This document shows, piece by piece, positions 56,064-64,000 of a stretch of 64,000 nucleotides of DNA; the stretch's first letter is position 1; each line of letters begins with the position of its first letter. Source of the stretch: Flavobacterium terrisoli. GTDB lineage: Bacteria > Bacteroidota > Bacteroidia > Flavobacteriales > Flavobacteriaceae. The notes under the pieces are model-generated. The model did no database searches, was not told the origin of the DNA, and worked only from the letters and a program-made list of their open reading frames with translations. The position numbers and the translations under genes are program-made. Where the stretch lies: positions 82,859 through 146,858 of the forward strand of contig NZ_JARGNA010000007.1 of the NCBI RefSeq assembly GCF_030167905.1, in the 5' to 3' direction.

Positions 56064-58511
56064 ATGATAGTATTAAAATTTGGCGGTACTTCGGTAGCCA
56101 ATGCTGAAAATATTTCGAAAACCATAGCTATTGTAGCCAATAAAAGTAAGGACAACCAACTCGCCGTAGTCGTTTCTGCCTTTAGCGGTGTAACCGATTT
56201 ATTGATTTTGGCCGGAAAAACTGCCGGTGCCAAAGACAAAGGCTATAAAGATATTATTAGTCAAATCGAAAGAAAACACAAAGATGCCATAGACGAATTG
56301 ATTTCGCTAAGCGAACAAAGCGAGATTATCGACACCATAAACAGCAATATCAACCATTTAAAGACTTTATTGGACGGTTGCTATCTTTTGGGCGAATTGT
56401 CGAGCAGAACGGCTGATATCGTCGCTGGATTTGGCGAATTGTTGTCTTCTCAGATTATTGCCGTAGCACTGAAACAAAAAGTTAGTAATTCGGCATTCAA
56501 AGACAGCCGCGAAGTCATCAAAACCAACTCCAATTTCGGAAAAGCTGCTGTTGATTTTGAAATTACCAACAAACTCATTGCTGATTATTTTAAAAACAAC
56601 AATCATCAGGTAACATTGTTCCCAGGTTTTATCGCTTCATCTTTAGACGGAAACACCACTACTTTGGGTCGCGGTGGTTCCGATTATACGGCAGCCATAA
56701 TAGCTGCAGCCGTTAAAGCTGATGTGTTGGAAATCTGGACAGATGTCAACGGTATGTTTACGGCCAATCCGAAAAGCGTAAAGCAAGCCCAACCGATAGA
56801 AACCATTTCCTATCAGGAAGCAATGGAACTGTCGCATTTTGGTGCCAAAGTGTTATATCCGCCAACGATTCAGCCAGTACTGAGAGACAGCATTCCTATT
56901 TTTATCAAAAATACTTTTGAACCTGAAGCTTACGGAACCTTAATTTCCAATAATCCGGAAGCTTCAAATAATCCTATCAAAGGAATTACACATATCGACA
57001 ACATTGCCTTGCTGACCTTAGAAGGTTCAGGAATGGTTGGTGTTGCCGGTTCGTCCAAACGTTTATTCGAAGTATTGTCTAACGAAAACATCAATGTAAT
57101 TTTCATTACACAGGCATCATCGGAACATTCCATCTGTGTGGGCATTCTTGATACCGATGCCAATAAGGCAAAATCAGCCATTGACAAAGCCTTTGAATTG
57201 GAAATTGCGCAAGGCAAAGTTGATCCGACGATTGTAGAGAAAGAATTGTGCATCGTGGCATTGGTTGGCGAAAGTATGAAAAACCACCAAGGTATCAGCG
57301 GAAAAATGTTCAGCACTTTAGGCAAAAACAATGTCAATATCAGAGCCATTGCGCAAGGTGCATCCGAAAGAAACATCTCAGTTGTGATTAATGAGAAAGA
57401 TGTCAAAAAAGCACTGAATACCTTGCACGAACGTTTCTTTGAAGACAATACCAAACAGTTGAATCTGTTTGTTATGGGCGTGGGTAATGTGGGCGAAAAG
57501 TTCATTGACCAGATTAGCCAGCAAAAGAAATTCCTAAAGGAAAACCTCAAAATCAATGTGCGTGTGATTGCCTTATCGAATTCCCGAAAAATGGTTTTTG
57601 ATGAAGAAGGCATCAACCTGAAAGACTGGAAAGAGACTTTAGATAACGGAGAAAAAGCGAATCCAAAAGCGTTTATCCAACGCGTCAAAGATTTGAACCT
57701 GCGCAACAGCATCTTTGTGGACATTACCGCTAATTATGATATTGCCGGCATTTATGACCAATTCCTGAGTCAGAATATTGCGGTGGTTACCTGCAACAAA
57801 ATTGCCTGTTCTTCAGAATACAACAACTACAAAAACCTCAAAAACCTGTCGCGAAAATACAACGCACCATTCCTGTTCGAAACCAATGTTGGTGCCGGTT
57901 TACCGATCATTGATACCCTAAAACACCTGATTGCTTCGGGTGATAAAGTGAATAGAATCAATGCGGTTTTATCAGGAAGTTTGAACTTTATTTTTAATAA
58001 TTTCAGCGATACTTACAACTTCCATGATGTAGTAAAAGAGGCAGGCGTTCAAGGCTTTACAGAACCTGACCCAAAAATTGATTTAAGTGGTGTTGATGTT
58101 GCCAGAAAAATATTAATCCTCATCCGCGAAAGCGGTTACGAAATGGAAATGGAAGACATTGTCAACAATTCGTTCTTACCAAAAGAATGTATGGACACAA
58201 CCAACAACGATGATTTTTTTAAATCGTTAACAAAGCATGCCAGTCATTTTGATAATCTTTTGGCGGAAGCCAAAGCCAAAGACAGCCGATTGAAATTTGT
58301 GGCTTCTTTTGAAAACGGCAAAGCCAGCGTAGGCTTGCAGTTCATTCCTTCTGACAGTCCGTTTTACAATTTGGAAGGAAAGGACAATATCGTACAGTTT
58401 TACACCGATCGTTATATTGACCAGCCATTGTTAATCAAAGGCGCCGGTGCCGGAGCTGCCGTAACCGCTTCAGGGATTTTTGCCGATGTGATTCGAATTG
58501 GAAATGTATAA
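56064..58511 (+). CDS. thrA: Bifunctional aspartate kinase / homoserine dehydrogenase
   Basis: 815 aa, first and third steps from aspartate to threonine. Aspartate kinase with KFGGTSVANAENI at the start and GRGGSDYTAAI near 205 occupies about 1-290. Two ACT domains (about 310-455) are the place of allosteric control. Homoserine dehydrogenase starts near 470 with FVMGVGNVGEKF and continues to GAGAAVTASGIFADV at the end. thrB starts 3 bases after the stop. Transcription is expected to be controlled by the leader upstream. Confidence 0.96.
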   Translation: MIVLKFGGTSVANAENISKTIAIVANKSKDNQLAVVVSAFSGVTDLLILAGKTAGAKDKGYKDIISQIERKHKDAIDELISLSEQSEIIDTINSNINHLKTLLDGCYLLGELSSRTADIVAGFGELLSSQIIAVALKQKVSNSAFKDSREVIKTNSNFGKAAVDFEITNKLIADYFKNNNHQVTLFPGFIASSLDGNTTTLGRGGSDYTAAIIAAAVKADVLEIWTDVNGMFTANPKSVKQAQPIETISYQEAMELSHFGAKVLYPPTIQPVLRDSIPIFIKNTFEPEAYGTLISNNPEASNNPIKGITHIDNIALLTLEGSGMVGVAGSSKRLFEVLSNENINVIFITQASSEHSICVGILDTDANKAKSAIDKAFELEIAQGKVDPTIVEKELCIVALVGESMKNHQGISGKMFSTLGKNNVNIRAIAQGASERNISVVINEKDVKKALNTLHERFFEDNTKQLNLFVMGVGNVGEKFIDQISQQKKFLKENLKINVRVIALSNSRKMVFDEEGINLKDWKETLDNGEKANPKAFIQRVKDLNLRNSIFVDITANYDIAGIYDQFLSQNIAVVTCNKIACSSEYNNYKNLKNLSRKYNAPFLFETNVGAGLPIIDTLKHLIASGDKVNRINAVLSGSLNFIFNNFSDTYNFHDVVKEAGVQGFTEPDPKIDLSGVDVARKILILIRESGYEMEMEDIVNNSFLPKECMDTTNNDDFFKSLTKHASHFDNLLAEAKAKDSRLKFVASFENGKASVGLQFIPSDSPFYNLEGKDNIVQFYTDRYIDQPLLIKGAGAGAAVTASGIFADVIRIGNV

Positions 58512-58514
58512 ATC

Positions 58515-59438
58515 ATGGAAAACGAAATAAAAATATTCTGCCCGGCTACCATCGCCAATCTCAATTGTGGATTTGACGTCTTAGGGCTATGCCTTGAAGG
58601 CGTTGGCGACGAAATGATCATTAGAAAGACTGTAGAAAAAGGGATCAGAATCACCAAAATTACCGGAGCCGATTTGCCTTTGGAAACTGAGAGAAATGTT
58701 GCCGGTGTGGCCGCTTTAGCCATTGTCAATGCTGCCAATCCGGATTGCGGTTTCGAAATCGAAATCCATAAAAAAATAAAAGCCGGCAGTGGTATTGGTA
58801 GCTCATCTGCCAGTGCGGCCGGAGCAGTTTTTGGCATCAATGAATTGTTGGGCAAACCTTTTACACGCCACGAGTTGGTTGATTTTGCCATGAAAGGTGA
58901 AGCTTTAGCCAGTGGTTCCGAACATGCCGATAATGTCGCGCCTTGCGTTCTGGGCGGATTCACTCTGGTCCGTGGTTACAATCCGTTAGATGTGATTAAA
59001 ATTGAAAGTCCGAGTGAAATTTACGCCGTAGTCCTGCATCCGCAGATTGAAGTCAAAACTTCGGATGCGAGAGCAGTGCTTTCTCCTACGGTGGCTTTAA
59101 AAGACGCGATAACACAATGGGGAAATCTTGGTGGATTGATTGCCGGATTATACACCCAAGATTATGCACTCATCGGTCGGTCGTTACAGGATGTGATTAT
59201 TGAACCGGCGCGCAAACAATTAATCCCTAATTTTGAAGAAGTTAAAAATGCTGCCTTGCAAAGTGGTGCGCTCGGTGCGGGAATTTCCGGCGCCGGACCA
59301 TCCATTTTTGCTTTGTGCAAAGGACAAGCAATTGCCGAAAAAGTAGCTTTTGCCATGAGCAACAGCTATCTTGAAACCGGAATTCCTTTTGACATTCATC
59401 TTTCAAAAGTGAATGACGAAGGTGTAAAAACCATATAA
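58515..59438 (+). CDS. thrB: Homoserine kinase
   Basis: 307 aa GHMP-fold kinase that phosphorylates L-homoserine. CPATIANLNCGFDVLGLCLE near the start, the ATP loop KAGSGIGSSSASAAG (near 90-105) and the C-terminal GAGISGAGPSIFALC fit the family closely. It lies 3 bases after thrA and 1 base before thrC, so all three are cotranscribed and probably translationally coupled. Confidence 0.96.
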   Translation: MENEIKIFCPATIANLNCGFDVLGLCLEGVGDEMIIRKTVEKGIRITKITGADLPLETERNVAGVAALAIVNAANPDCGFEIEIHKKIKAGSGIGSSSASAAGAVFGINELLGKPFTRHELVDFAMKGEALASGSEHADNVAPCVLGGFTLVRGYNPLDVIKIESPSEIYAVVLHPQIEVKTSDARAVLSPTVALKDAITQWGNLGGLIAGLYTQDYALIGRSLQDVIIEPARKQLIPNFEEVKNAALQSGALGAGISGAGPSIFALCKGQAIAEKVAFAMSNSYLETGIPFDIHLSKVNDEGVKTI

Positions 59439-59439
59439 A

Positions 59440-60726
59440 ATGAAATACTTTAGTTTAAATAAAAATTCACCGAGAGTCAGCTTTGAAGAAGCTGTAGTGC
59501 TTGGGTTAGCGCCCGACAGAGGTTTGTACTTTCCTGAGAGCATCACACCGCTTCCCTATTCTTTCTTTCAGAACATAGAAAACCTCGGCCACGAAGAAAT
59601 CGCTTTTGAAGCCATCAGACAATTCGTAGGCGATGAAATCCCTGAAGCCGAACTCAAACGCATCATAGCCGAAACGCTTTGCTTTGACTTTCCCTGTGTG
59701 CCGGTAGAGAATGATGTCTTTTCATTGGAATTATTCCACGGACCAACTATGGCATTTAAAGATGTCGGCGCCCGATTCATGTCGAGATGCCTGGGTTATT
59801 TCAACCGCAATGATGACAAAAAAGTAACCGTTTTGGTTGCGACTTCCGGTGATACCGGCGGAGCTGTTGCTAGTGGTTTTTTAGACGTAAAAGGCGTTGA
59901 AGTAATCATACTCTATCCTTCAGGTAAAGTAAGTGAAATACAAGAGCGTCAATTAACTACGTTGGGAAAAAACATAAAAGCATTGGAAGTTGACGGTGTT
60001 TTTGATGATTGCCAGGATATGGTCAAAAAAGCCTTTCTGGATCATACTTTAAACCACAAGAACCTGACTTCTGCCAATTCGATTAACATCGCCCGTTGGC
60101 TGCCACAGATGTTTTATATTTTCTTTGCGTACCGACAATTAAAAAAATACGACAAACCACTTATCCTTTCCTGCCCGAGTGGTAACTTTGGAAATATTTG
60201 TGCCGGAATTATGGCCAAAAGATTGGGCTTACCTATCGCCCATTTCGTTGCATCCACCAATGCTAATGATACCGTTCCAAGATTTTTAGAAAAAGGAAAC
60301 TACGAACCAAAACCTTCCATTGCCACGATTTCTAATGCGATGGATGTGGGAAACCCGTCTAATTTTATTCGCATTCAGGAATTGTATCATTATGACTTAA
60401 ACGAATTTGAGAAAGACTTCTCATCTTATTCATTCACAGATACTGAAACCGAAATCGCCATCAAAGACATTTACAACAGAACACAATACATAGCCGAACC
60501 ACATGGTGCCGTGGGTTATTTGGGACTCAAAAAGGAAATGGAAAAACAACCTGATAGCATCGGCGTATTTCTTGAAACGGCGCATCCCATTAAATTCTTA
60601 GATGTCGTTGAACCTTTACTGGACTTGAAATTACCGATTCCGACACAGATTGAAAGTGTTTTAGGCAAAGAAAAAGTTTCGACTAAGATTAAGACTTATG
60701 AGGATTTGAGAACTTTTTTGGAATAA
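59440..60726 (+). CDS. thrC: Threonine synthase
   Basis: 428 aa PLP enzyme that converts phosphohomoserine to threonine. The PLP lysine is Lys107 in HGPTMAFKDVGARFM. The phosphate loop SGDTGGAVASGF and SCPSGNFGNICAG are also visible. The start MKYFSLNKNSPRVSFEEAVVLGLAPDRGLYFPE is typical of the Bacteroidetes/E. coli type. It ends the thr operon; the following envelope gene starts 8 bases later and may be read through. Confidence 0.96.
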   Translation: MKYFSLNKNSPRVSFEEAVVLGLAPDRGLYFPESITPLPYSFFQNIENLGHEEIAFEAIRQFVGDEIPEAELKRIIAETLCFDFPCVPVENDVFSLELFHGPTMAFKDVGARFMSRCLGYFNRNDDKKVTVLVATSGDTGGAVASGFLDVKGVEVIILYPSGKVSEIQERQLTTLGKNIKALEVDGVFDDCQDMVKKAFLDHTLNHKNLTSANSINIARWLPQMFYIFFAYRQLKKYDKPLILSCPSGNFGNICAGIMAKRLGLPIAHFVASTNANDTVPRFLEKGNYEPKPSIATISNAMDVGNPSNFIRIQELYHYDLNEFEKDFSSYSFTDTETEIAIKDIYNRTQYIAEPHGAVGYLGLKKEMEKQPDSIGVFLETAHPIKFLDVVEPLLDLKLPIPTQIESVLGKEKVSTKIKTYEDLRTFLE

Positions 60727-60734
60727 ATTATAAG

Positions 60735-61499
60735 ATGAACTCAAAAGCCTATTTAGTCCTATTCGTTCTGTCTTTAAGCTTTGGTCTAAAGGCACAAAAC
60801 GATAGCCTTAGAACAACCAAAAAGATATTGGATCAGTCGGATTTGACTATCATTGCTTATCTCACTGAAAACGACAGCACCACTTATTACCATGAGGATG
60901 AATCGTTAACGAAGTATTTCAGCTTTGAATTGATTGACCAAAAGCTTTATAACACAAAAAAGAAAAAGGCGGTTTCTCTTCTCAAAGCGGATACTTTAGC
61001 CCATAAAAAGAGTAAAGGCATTATCACATTGCCTTGTCAAAAGAAGACTGTCACCTTTACAGATCTTCCCTCAGAGGAAGAAACCAATCGTGTTTATGAA
61101 TATATTGGGCAAATCAATTGGCTTAATGCTTATGTAGTTTATGGTATGTATTGGGAAGATTATGACTTTAAACTAATCGACAAAACAAGTTGTGAGATAA
61201 CTACAACCTTCGTAGACTTTCCTAATGTTTCATCAGATAAAAAAAAGATTATTTGCTTAGGAGCGAACGTTTATGAAAATACGGCAGATATGGATTTCTT
61301 TGTAATCGACAACAAAAAGATAGTTCAAAAAATGAATACCGGTTTCAAATATTGGATGCCGGCCGGGGAAATTACCGATATGTTTTGGAGTACGGACGGC
61401 TCATTTTATCTTCCGGTTGTCGCAACAAGCCATTATTGGAAACCCGATGGAAGTCTGAATGACCAATGGCAATACCTCAAAATCAAACCTATTCCGTAA
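60735..61499 (+). CDS. Exported protein of unknown function
   Basis: 254 aa. Signal peptide MNSKAYLVLFVLSLSFGLKAQ. The mature part contains INWLNAYVVYGMYWEDYDFKLIDKTSC and several aromatic-rich strands, suggesting a beta fold. There is no T9SS tail and no lipobox. I do not recognise the family. It starts 8 bases after thrC, so it could be cotranscribed, but a link to threonine synthesis is not supported by anything else. Confidence 0.7.
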   Translation: MNSKAYLVLFVLSLSFGLKAQNDSLRTTKKILDQSDLTIIAYLTENDSTTYYHEDESLTKYFSFELIDQKLYNTKKKKAVSLLKADTLAHKKSKGIITLPCQKKTVTFTDLPSEEETNRVYEYIGQINWLNAYVVYGMYWEDYDFKLIDKTSCEITTTFVDFPNVSSDKKKIICLGANVYENTADMDFFVIDNKKIVQKMNTGFKYWMPAGEITDMFWSTDGSFYLPVVATSHYWKPDGSLNDQWQYLKIKPIP

Positions 61500-61547
61500 A
61501 TTCTTTCCCGGGTCTTAAAATCTGTTTCAAAACAAAGTGATTTCTCT

Positions 61548-61555
61548 TATATTTG
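61548..61555 (+). promoter_or_regulatory. Promoter -7 box that decides the lipoprotein start
   Basis: TATATTTG fits TAnnTTTG. An in-frame TTG at 61,553 lies inside the box; the ATG at 61,571 is therefore the start. Confidence 0.55.
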
Positions 61556-61570
61556 TTCAAAATCTATACA

Positions 61571-62755
61571 ATGAAAAAAATTACTTCTCTACTTTTCCTA
61601 CTACTTATCGTTTCTGCATGCGGTGTTAAACAAACCCGTGAATTACTGACTTCCGGCGATTATGATGCCGCCATTCAAAATGCAGTGGGTGGCTTGCAGG
61701 GCAACAAAAATGCCAAAGGCAAACAAGATTATGTTTATATGCTCGAAGAAGCATTCGCCAAAGCCAAAGAGCGTGATTTACGCAACATCGATACTTGGTT
61801 TAAAGATGCCAATCCGCAAAACTTAGAGAAGATTTATGAAACCTATGTGCAGCTTAATAACCGTCAGGAAAGCATCAGACCTTTATTACCTTTAAAATTA
61901 TTAAAAGAAGGACGCGATGCCAAATTCCCTTTTGATGATTATACCGATCAGATTGTAAGCAGTAAAAATGCTTTAGCCAAATATCTATACAACAACTCCA
62001 AAGCGCTTTTGGCCAATAAAGATAAAATGGTGGTTCGCCGTGCTTATGACGACTTGATGTATTTGCAAGCTTTAAGTCCGGGATTCAAAGACACCGACAA
62101 GCTCATTCAGGATGCCCAATTCAAAGGCACCGATTTTGTGAGCGTTTATACCAAAAATGAGACCAATATGGTGATTCCGCAACGTTTGGAAAACGATTTG
62201 CTTGACTTCAGTACTTTGGGATTAAATGACAAATGGACCGTCTACCACAGCAACCGCCAAAAAGGAATTGATTATGATTATGGTTTAGTGGTGAATTTCC
62301 GCGACATTAAAATTTCCCCTGAACAAATCAAGGAAAAGGAAATCCAAAAAGAGAAACTGATTAAGGTTGGACTTAAAAACCTTTTGGACGCCAACGGAAA
62401 TGTCGTTAAAGACAGTTTGGGCCGACCGATAAAAGTGGATGACATGAGGACCGTTCGTGCCAAAATAAATGAGTTTTCTCAATTCAAAGCCTGTCAGGTA
62501 ACGGCTAAAGTAGATTACATCGATTTCAGAAACAATCAGTTATTGCAAACGTTTCCATTGGCCAGCGAGTTTACTTTCAATTATATGTATGCCAAATACC
62601 GTGGTGACAAACGTGCTTGTGAACAAGATTATTACCAATACTTCGACCGCCGGGCTGTTCCGTTTCCAAGCAATGAACAAATGGTTTTCGATACCGGAAA
62701 CGATTTAAAGAACAAGCTCAAAGATATTATTACCAAGAATAAATTCAGGAGATAA
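61571..62755 (+). CDS. Lipoprotein of unknown function
   Basis: 394 aa. Lipoprotein signal MKKITSLLFLLLIVSACG with Cys 17. The first 130 residues look helical and TPR-like (LLTSGDYDAAIQNAVGGLQGNKNAKGKQDYVYMLEEAFAKAKERD). Later parts are mixed, with a basic C-terminus (LKDIITKNKFRR). I know similar uncharacterised lipoproteins from Flavobacteriaceae but no function. Own promoter, and a strong terminator shared with ytxJ. Confidence 0.78.
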   Translation: MKKITSLLFLLLIVSACGVKQTRELLTSGDYDAAIQNAVGGLQGNKNAKGKQDYVYMLEEAFAKAKERDLRNIDTWFKDANPQNLEKIYETYVQLNNRQESIRPLLPLKLLKEGRDAKFPFDDYTDQIVSSKNALAKYLYNNSKALLANKDKMVVRRAYDDLMYLQALSPGFKDTDKLIQDAQFKGTDFVSVYTKNETNMVIPQRLENDLLDFSTLGLNDKWTVYHSNRQKGIDYDYGLVVNFRDIKISPEQIKEKEIQKEKLIKVGLKNLLDANGNVVKDSLGRPIKVDDMRTVRAKINEFSQFKACQVTAKVDYIDFRNNQLLQTFPLASEFTFNYMYAKYRGDKRACEQDYYQYFDRRAVPFPSNEQMVFDTGNDLKNKLKDIITKNKFRR

Positions 62756-62756
62756 A

Positions 62757-62790
62757 AAAAAGCCGAAGCAATGCTTCGGCTTTTTTTTAT
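62757..62790. terminator. Bidirectional terminator between the lipoprotein and ytxJ
   Basis: AGCCGAAGC and GCTTCGGCT pair around AAT, with A and T runs on either side. Confidence 0.9.
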
Positions 62791-63167
62791 AAATATCGCT
62801 TCAAATCATCGGCGTAAATATCACCATGCGACGCATCATAAATAGGCTCCCCGTTTTTGATTAAGATCAATTGCGGTGATTGGTGTTCAATTCCAAACTT
62901 CTTTTCTATTGCATCCGAAACATGTCGGTTTTCGAGTAAATCAACAAAATAAGGCGTCACAAAATCGTGCAGATCAAATTCGCTTTCAAACTCTTTGAGC
63001 GACATACGGCTTACGCCACAACGCGTGCTGTGCTTGAAAATAGCCACAGGTTTTTGTGTCGATTCGTTGATTATTTCATTCAACTGACCGATGTCGGTCA
63101 ACGGCCTCCAATCTATTTTGGAGCTTTCAGTATCGGCAGATCCGAAAATACTTTTAAATAGGTTCAT
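62787..63167 (-). CDS. YtxJ-type bacillithiol-system redox protein
   Basis: 126 aa thioredoxin-fold protein with a single active cysteine, Cys50 in FKHSTRCGVSRMS, and HQSPQLILIKNG where the cis-proline loop lies. This matches the YtxJ (DUF2847) family, tied to bacillithiol metabolism and acting as a monothiol bacilliredoxin. Its presence suggests that this organism makes bacillithiol. It lies 25 bases downstream of the metalloprotease gene on the same strand and ends at a strong terminator. Confidence 0.88.
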   Translation of the reverse strand: MNLFKSIFGSADTESSKIDWRPLTDIGQLNEIINESTQKPVAIFKHSTRCGVSRMSLKEFESEFDLHDFVTPYFVDLLENRHVSDAIEKKFGIEHQSPQLILIKNGEPIYDASHGDIYADDLKRYL

Positions 63168-63192
63168 AGCATTAGTTTTTAGTTGTGTTGTT

Positions 63193-64000
63193 TTAGTTTT
63201 TATTTTTCAGGATATCATACTGCTTTTGCAAAACATCGGCATCCGAATCCAATTTGTGCTGCTTGCAAAAAGCAATCATTTTTTCCATTCGTTTTATATT
63301 ATCAAACTCCAGATTCCAACTCAATTTGGCCAGGCAAACTGAACATAATGCATTAGGAGATTCATCTAATTCTGCAATATGGTTCGAACCGTTCATCAAA
63401 CAAACCCCATTAATACAGTGTGCCACTGTAAACATATGGGTTATTTCATGAGTCGATGTTTTGATAAGCCTGCTCAGGCATAAGGAATAATTTTCCTCCA
63501 CAACGCTATCCTTAAATCTAAACATCGAAGTGACCGCAGAACCTTTTGAATAACTGGCCAAACCGAAAACATAATTCCAATCCGGTTTCGGATATAAATC
63601 GGTGGCTGTTAAACCCCTGATTACAATGCCATCACTCGGAATTTCGTCCGGCAGAACGTCATAAATAATATAGCTTGCGTCAAATTGTTCAGCATCAAAG
63701 TGAATTCTTTTCTTTTCTTTGGGAATCATATCAGCCGATACAGGCTCTAATAAAACCGTGCGCAAACCAAAAAAATACCCAACATATTCGGCTGTAAAAT
63801 CAACCATTTTTTTCTCATCGGGTGTAAATTCCCCAATTGGTTGCAAATAGATGGTATTTCTCTTTTCAGATATCTTAACCGGATCCTCGGCAATATATTG
63901 CTCAAACGTCTGTCCTTTTTCTTCGTGTTGCTTCAGCCAGCTACCTTCTTTTGGCATGCTTAGTTTTACATCCGAATTGGTTAATTCAGCATAGTTAGGA
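63193..64000 (-). CDS. Archaemetzincin-like (M54) zinc protease, 5' end cut off by the window
   Basis: At least 254 aa are visible from an internal ATG at 63,957, but the frame stays open to the right edge (PNYAELTNSDVKLS before that Met), so the true start is probably outside. The metal site is HEITHMFTVAHC followed by CLMNGS, then C-x-x-C (LCSVCLAKL) 17-20 residues later: the H-E-x-x-H-x5-H-C-x4-C-x-M and C-x-x-C pattern of archaemetzincins, with a catalytic and a structural zinc. Peptidase substrates are unknown. It forms an operon with ytxJ (25-base gap). Confidence 0.85.
   Translation of the reverse strand, partial: PNYAELTNSDVKLSMPKEGSWLKQHEEKGQTFEQYIAEDPVKISEKRNTIYLQPIGEFTPDEKKMVDFTAEYVGYFFGLRTVLLEPVSADMIPKEKKRIHFDAEQFDASYIIYDVLPDEIPSDGIVIRGLTATDLYPKPDWNYVFGLASYSKGSAVTSMFRFKDSVVEENYSLCLSRLIKTSTHEITHMFTVAHCINGVCLMNGSNHIAELDESPNALCSVCLAKLSWNLEFDNIKRMEKMIAFCKQHKLDSDADVLQKQYDILKNKN

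Overview
The window reads as chromosome of a member of the Flavobacteriaceae, most likely Flavobacterium or a close relative. The evidence is AT-rich DNA with dense coding, Bacteroidetes-type promoters (TTG/TTTG, about 19-23 bases, then TAnnTTTG), three cargo proteins with type IX secretion (T9SS) C-terminal sorting domains (two type A-like, one type C-like), a GldL-like miniature protein, DUF4293 next to rho, and a bifunctional thrA-thrB-thrC operon. No rRNA, tRNA, insertion sequence, prophage or CRISPR array was found.

Layout. 1-6.7 kb: 3' part of a Kup potassium transporter, an rRNA m5C methyltransferase, a secreted endonuclease I and a DUF349 protein. 6.7-8.3 kb: pyrR-pyrB on the minus strand. 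8.3-10.3 kb: an accessory, repeat-rich stretch with hairpin repeats, two small AT-rich orphan genes separated by an attC-like folded site, and a 12-copy 21-bp minisatellite. 10.3-24.9 kb: M48 protease, ABC-F ATPase, a large reprolysin-like secreted protease, a thioredoxin-fold lipoprotein, transaldolase, SDR, dipeptide epimerase, the small SRP RNA, a glutaminyl cyclase lipoprotein and two envelope proteins. 25-30 kb: dnaK, rho, DUF4293, yfcE. 30-38 kb: truA, an ABC exporter, then a tightly packed six-gene unit (FkbH-like, ACP, MaoC-like, SDR, MBOAT, SGNH-like) that looks like a system for making an unusual acyl group and moving it onto an envelope glycan. 38-49.6 kb: lpdA, TPR protein, gyrA, clpC, a RimB-RimK fusion and four small membrane proteins. 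49.6-55.7 kb: a T9SS type C surface protein, two secreted proteins and hutH. 55.8-62.8 kb: a threonine-rich leader peptide with a candidate attenuator, thrA, thrB, thrC and two envelope proteins. 62.8-64 kb: YtxJ and a truncated archaemetzincin-like protease.

How it works together. Most genes are housekeeping: pyrimidine and threonine synthesis, histidine breakdown, RNA modification, transcription termination, chaperones, DNA gyrase, and lipoyl enzyme reoxidation. The parts most worth a second look are the thr leader at 55,863-55,976, in which 13 of 37 codons are Thr and the only terminator-like hairpin lies inside the leader reading frame; the FkbH-to-SGNH acyl unit at 32.7-38.2 kb; the cassette-like island at 8.3-10.3 kb; and the dnaK upstream region, with a sigma-54-like promoter and TGTCA repeats. 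Several genes have in-frame TTG codons upstream of the true start that fall inside promoter -7 boxes. I moved those starts downstream to the ATG.
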